DNA from: an uncultured Lachnospiraceae bacterium
GTDB lineage: Bacteria > Bacillota > Clostridia > Lachnospirales > Lachnospiraceae
Direction of reading: 5' to 3'
Assembly: GCA_937877165.1 (NCBI GenBank)
Contig: CALEFO010000058.1
Span: forward strand, 1 to 6,056
DNA: 6,056 nt
Positions 4,821 through 6,056 of this stretch are shown piece by piece. The notes under the pieces were generated by a model. It was not told where the DNA came from, ran no database searches, and saw nothing but the letters and a program-made list of their open reading frames with translations. The position numbers and the translations under genes are program-made. The first letter of the stretch is position 1. Every line of letters begins with the position of its first letter.

Positions 4821-6056
4821 ATGTATTATCCGGAAGAAATTGTGGAGCAGGTGATTGCGGCGAATGACATCGTCGATGTGATCGGCTCCTATGTGCATCT
4901 GAAAAAAAGCGGGGCCAGCTACATGGGGCTGTGTCCGTTTCATAACGAGAAGACGCCGTCGTTCTCGGTGCATCCGGGCAAGCAGGTGTTTCACTGCTTC
5001 GGCTGCGGAGAGGGCGGAAATGTTCTGACCTTTCTCATGAAGTACGAGAACTACAGCTTCCAGGAGGCGCTGAAGGTCCTGGCGGATCGGGCGGGCATCA
5101 AGCTTCCCGAGGTGAATTACTCGGCGGAGGCGAGAAAACGAAACGAGCAGCGCTCAGAGCTCCTTGCGATCAACAAGGAGGCGGCAACGTATTACTTCAA
5201 GCTCCTGCGTTCTCCCAAGGGGCAGCGGGGACTTGCCTATTTTCAGGAGAGAAAGCTCTCCCCGCAGACAATGAACTCGTTCGGTCTTGGATTCGCGGAC
5301 GGATCGAATTCCGATATGGTGGCGCATCTTCGGGCGAAGGGCTTTTCGGATGAGAACATCCTGCTCTCCGGCATTGCGGCTTATGACGAGAAGCGGGGAC
5401 TGCACGACAAGTTCTGGAACCGCGTGATTTTCCCGATCATGGACGTGACGAACCGTGTGATCGGCTTCGGCGGCCGCGTGATGGGCGACGGGAAGCCGAA
5501 ATATCTGAATTCTCCGGAGACGCCGGTGTTCGACAAGTCGAGAAATCTGTACGGACTCAACGTCGCCAAAAAGACGAAGTGCGGCTATTTCATCCTCTGC
5601 GAGGGCTACATGGACGTCATCGCGATGCATCAGGCGGGATTTACGCAGGCAGTGGCATCACTCGGAACCTCCTTCACGGACGGGCAGGCAGCAGTTCTGA
5701 AGCGCTATGTGAAGCAGGTGCTCCTGTCCTATGATTCGGACGGAGCCGGCGTCAAGGCGGCGATGCGCAACATCGGAATTCTGCACGCGGCGGGCCTTAC
5801 GGGAAGAGTGGTCAACCTGGAGCCTCTCGGACCGGAGGAATTTCAGAAGCGCCTGGACGGCGCAGAAAACTCGTTTTTCTATCAGATCCGGCAGATCCAG
5901 AAGAATTATCAGATGGAGGATCCGGCATCGCGGTCCGAATTTTACCATGAGATCGCGAAGCGCCTGTGCGGCTTCGCGGATGAGATCGAGCGGGACTCCT
6001 ACATCCGCGCGATGTCGGAGAAGTATTTCATCGACGAGGGAATTCTGCGGCGTGAG
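4821..6056 (+). CDS. dnaG: DNA primase DnaG (3' end outside window), lacking the third TOPRIM acidic motif
   Basis: DnaG makes the RNA primers for DNA replication with the replicative helicase. The 412 residues seen cover the zinc-binding and catalytic domains; the helicase-interaction domain lies beyond the window. The CHC2 zinc ligands are Cys38, His41, Cys59 and Cys62. The basic core motif RVIGFGGR (212-219) and KPKYLNSPET (225-234) are present. The TOPRIM motifs EGYMD (261-265) and DSDGAG (305-310) are intact. After RVVNLEP (329-335) the chain goes straight to LGPEEFQKRL (336-345). Primases normally have about ten residues here with a DPDE-type acidic motif that helps bind catalytic metal, and that piece is absent while the frame is kept. 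From family knowledge this should damage catalysis, so the copy may be an unusual variant, a deletion or an assembly fault. The ATG at 4821 has AGGGA six bases upstream. It is probably co-transcribed with the preceding dGTPase gene. Confidence 0.93.
   Translation, partial: MYYPEEIVEQVIAANDIVDVIGSYVHLKKSGASYMGLCPFHNEKTPSFSVHPGKQVFHCFGCGEGGNVLTFLMKYENYSFQEALKVLADRAGIKLPEVNYSAEARKRNEQRSELLAINKEAATYYFKLLRSPKGQRGLAYFQERKLSPQTMNSFGLGFADGSNSDMVAHLRAKGFSDENILLSGIAAYDEKRGLHDKFWNRVIFPIMDVTNRVIGFGGRVMGDGKPKYLNSPETPVFDKSRNLYGLNVAKKTKCGYFILCEGYMDVIAMHQAGFTQAVASLGTSFTDGQAAVLKRYVKQVLLSYDSDGAGVKAAMRNIGILHAAGLTGRVVNLEPLGPEEFQKRLDGAENSFFYQIRQIQKNYQMEDPASRSEFYHEIAKRLCGFADEIERDSYIRAMSEKYFIDEGILRRE

Noticed and set aside
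4770..5948. Reverse-strand open frames opposite dgt and dnaG
   Set aside because: They are antisense shadows of GC-rich coding sequence with no ribosome binding sites or recognisable domains.

Overview
The window looks like chromosomal DNA from a Clostridia-type Firmicute, most likely Lachnospiraceae. This rests on the order dGTPase gene then dnaG, on strong AGGAGG-type ribosome binding sites, on tRNA genes that do not encode CCA, and on protein wording typical of that family. No species can be named from the sequence. All supported genes are on the + strand.

Left part (1-2913): two membrane-protein genes. The first is an acyltransferase-3 (OafA/YrhL-type) protein that probably acetylates a surface polysaccharide. 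The second is a large polytopic protein resembling the LIC_10190 family (GT-C-like). Together they look like the end of a cell-surface polysaccharide locus that continues upstream. The acyltransferase gene carries a nine-G run at codons 40-43.

Middle (about 3011-3538): a compact tRNA transcription unit. It has a near-consensus sigma-A promoter, with a 24-bp near-perfect palindrome touching its -35 box. It then holds tRNA-Leu(CAG), a 158-nt spacer rich in paired segments, tRNA-Leu(AAG), tRNA-Val(GAC) and a long-stem intrinsic terminator.

Right part (3734-6056): the start of a DNA-replication operon. An HD-domain dGTP triphosphohydrolase gene is followed after 55 nt by dnaG (primase), which runs off the window. 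In many Clostridia rpoD (sigma-A) follows dnaG, but that lies outside this window. Both genes have a small hairpin whose 3' arm abuts the Shine-Dalgarno sequence.

The most striking observation is in dnaG. The TOPRIM domain is intact through EGYMD and DSDGAG, but the segment that normally carries the third acidic motif (DPDE-like) is missing by a clean in-frame gap at about 5825/5826. Other points worth checking are the G9 tract, the structured tRNA spacer, the A34-containing tRNA-Leu and the odd features of tRNA-Val. I see no mobile element, CRISPR array or defence system here.
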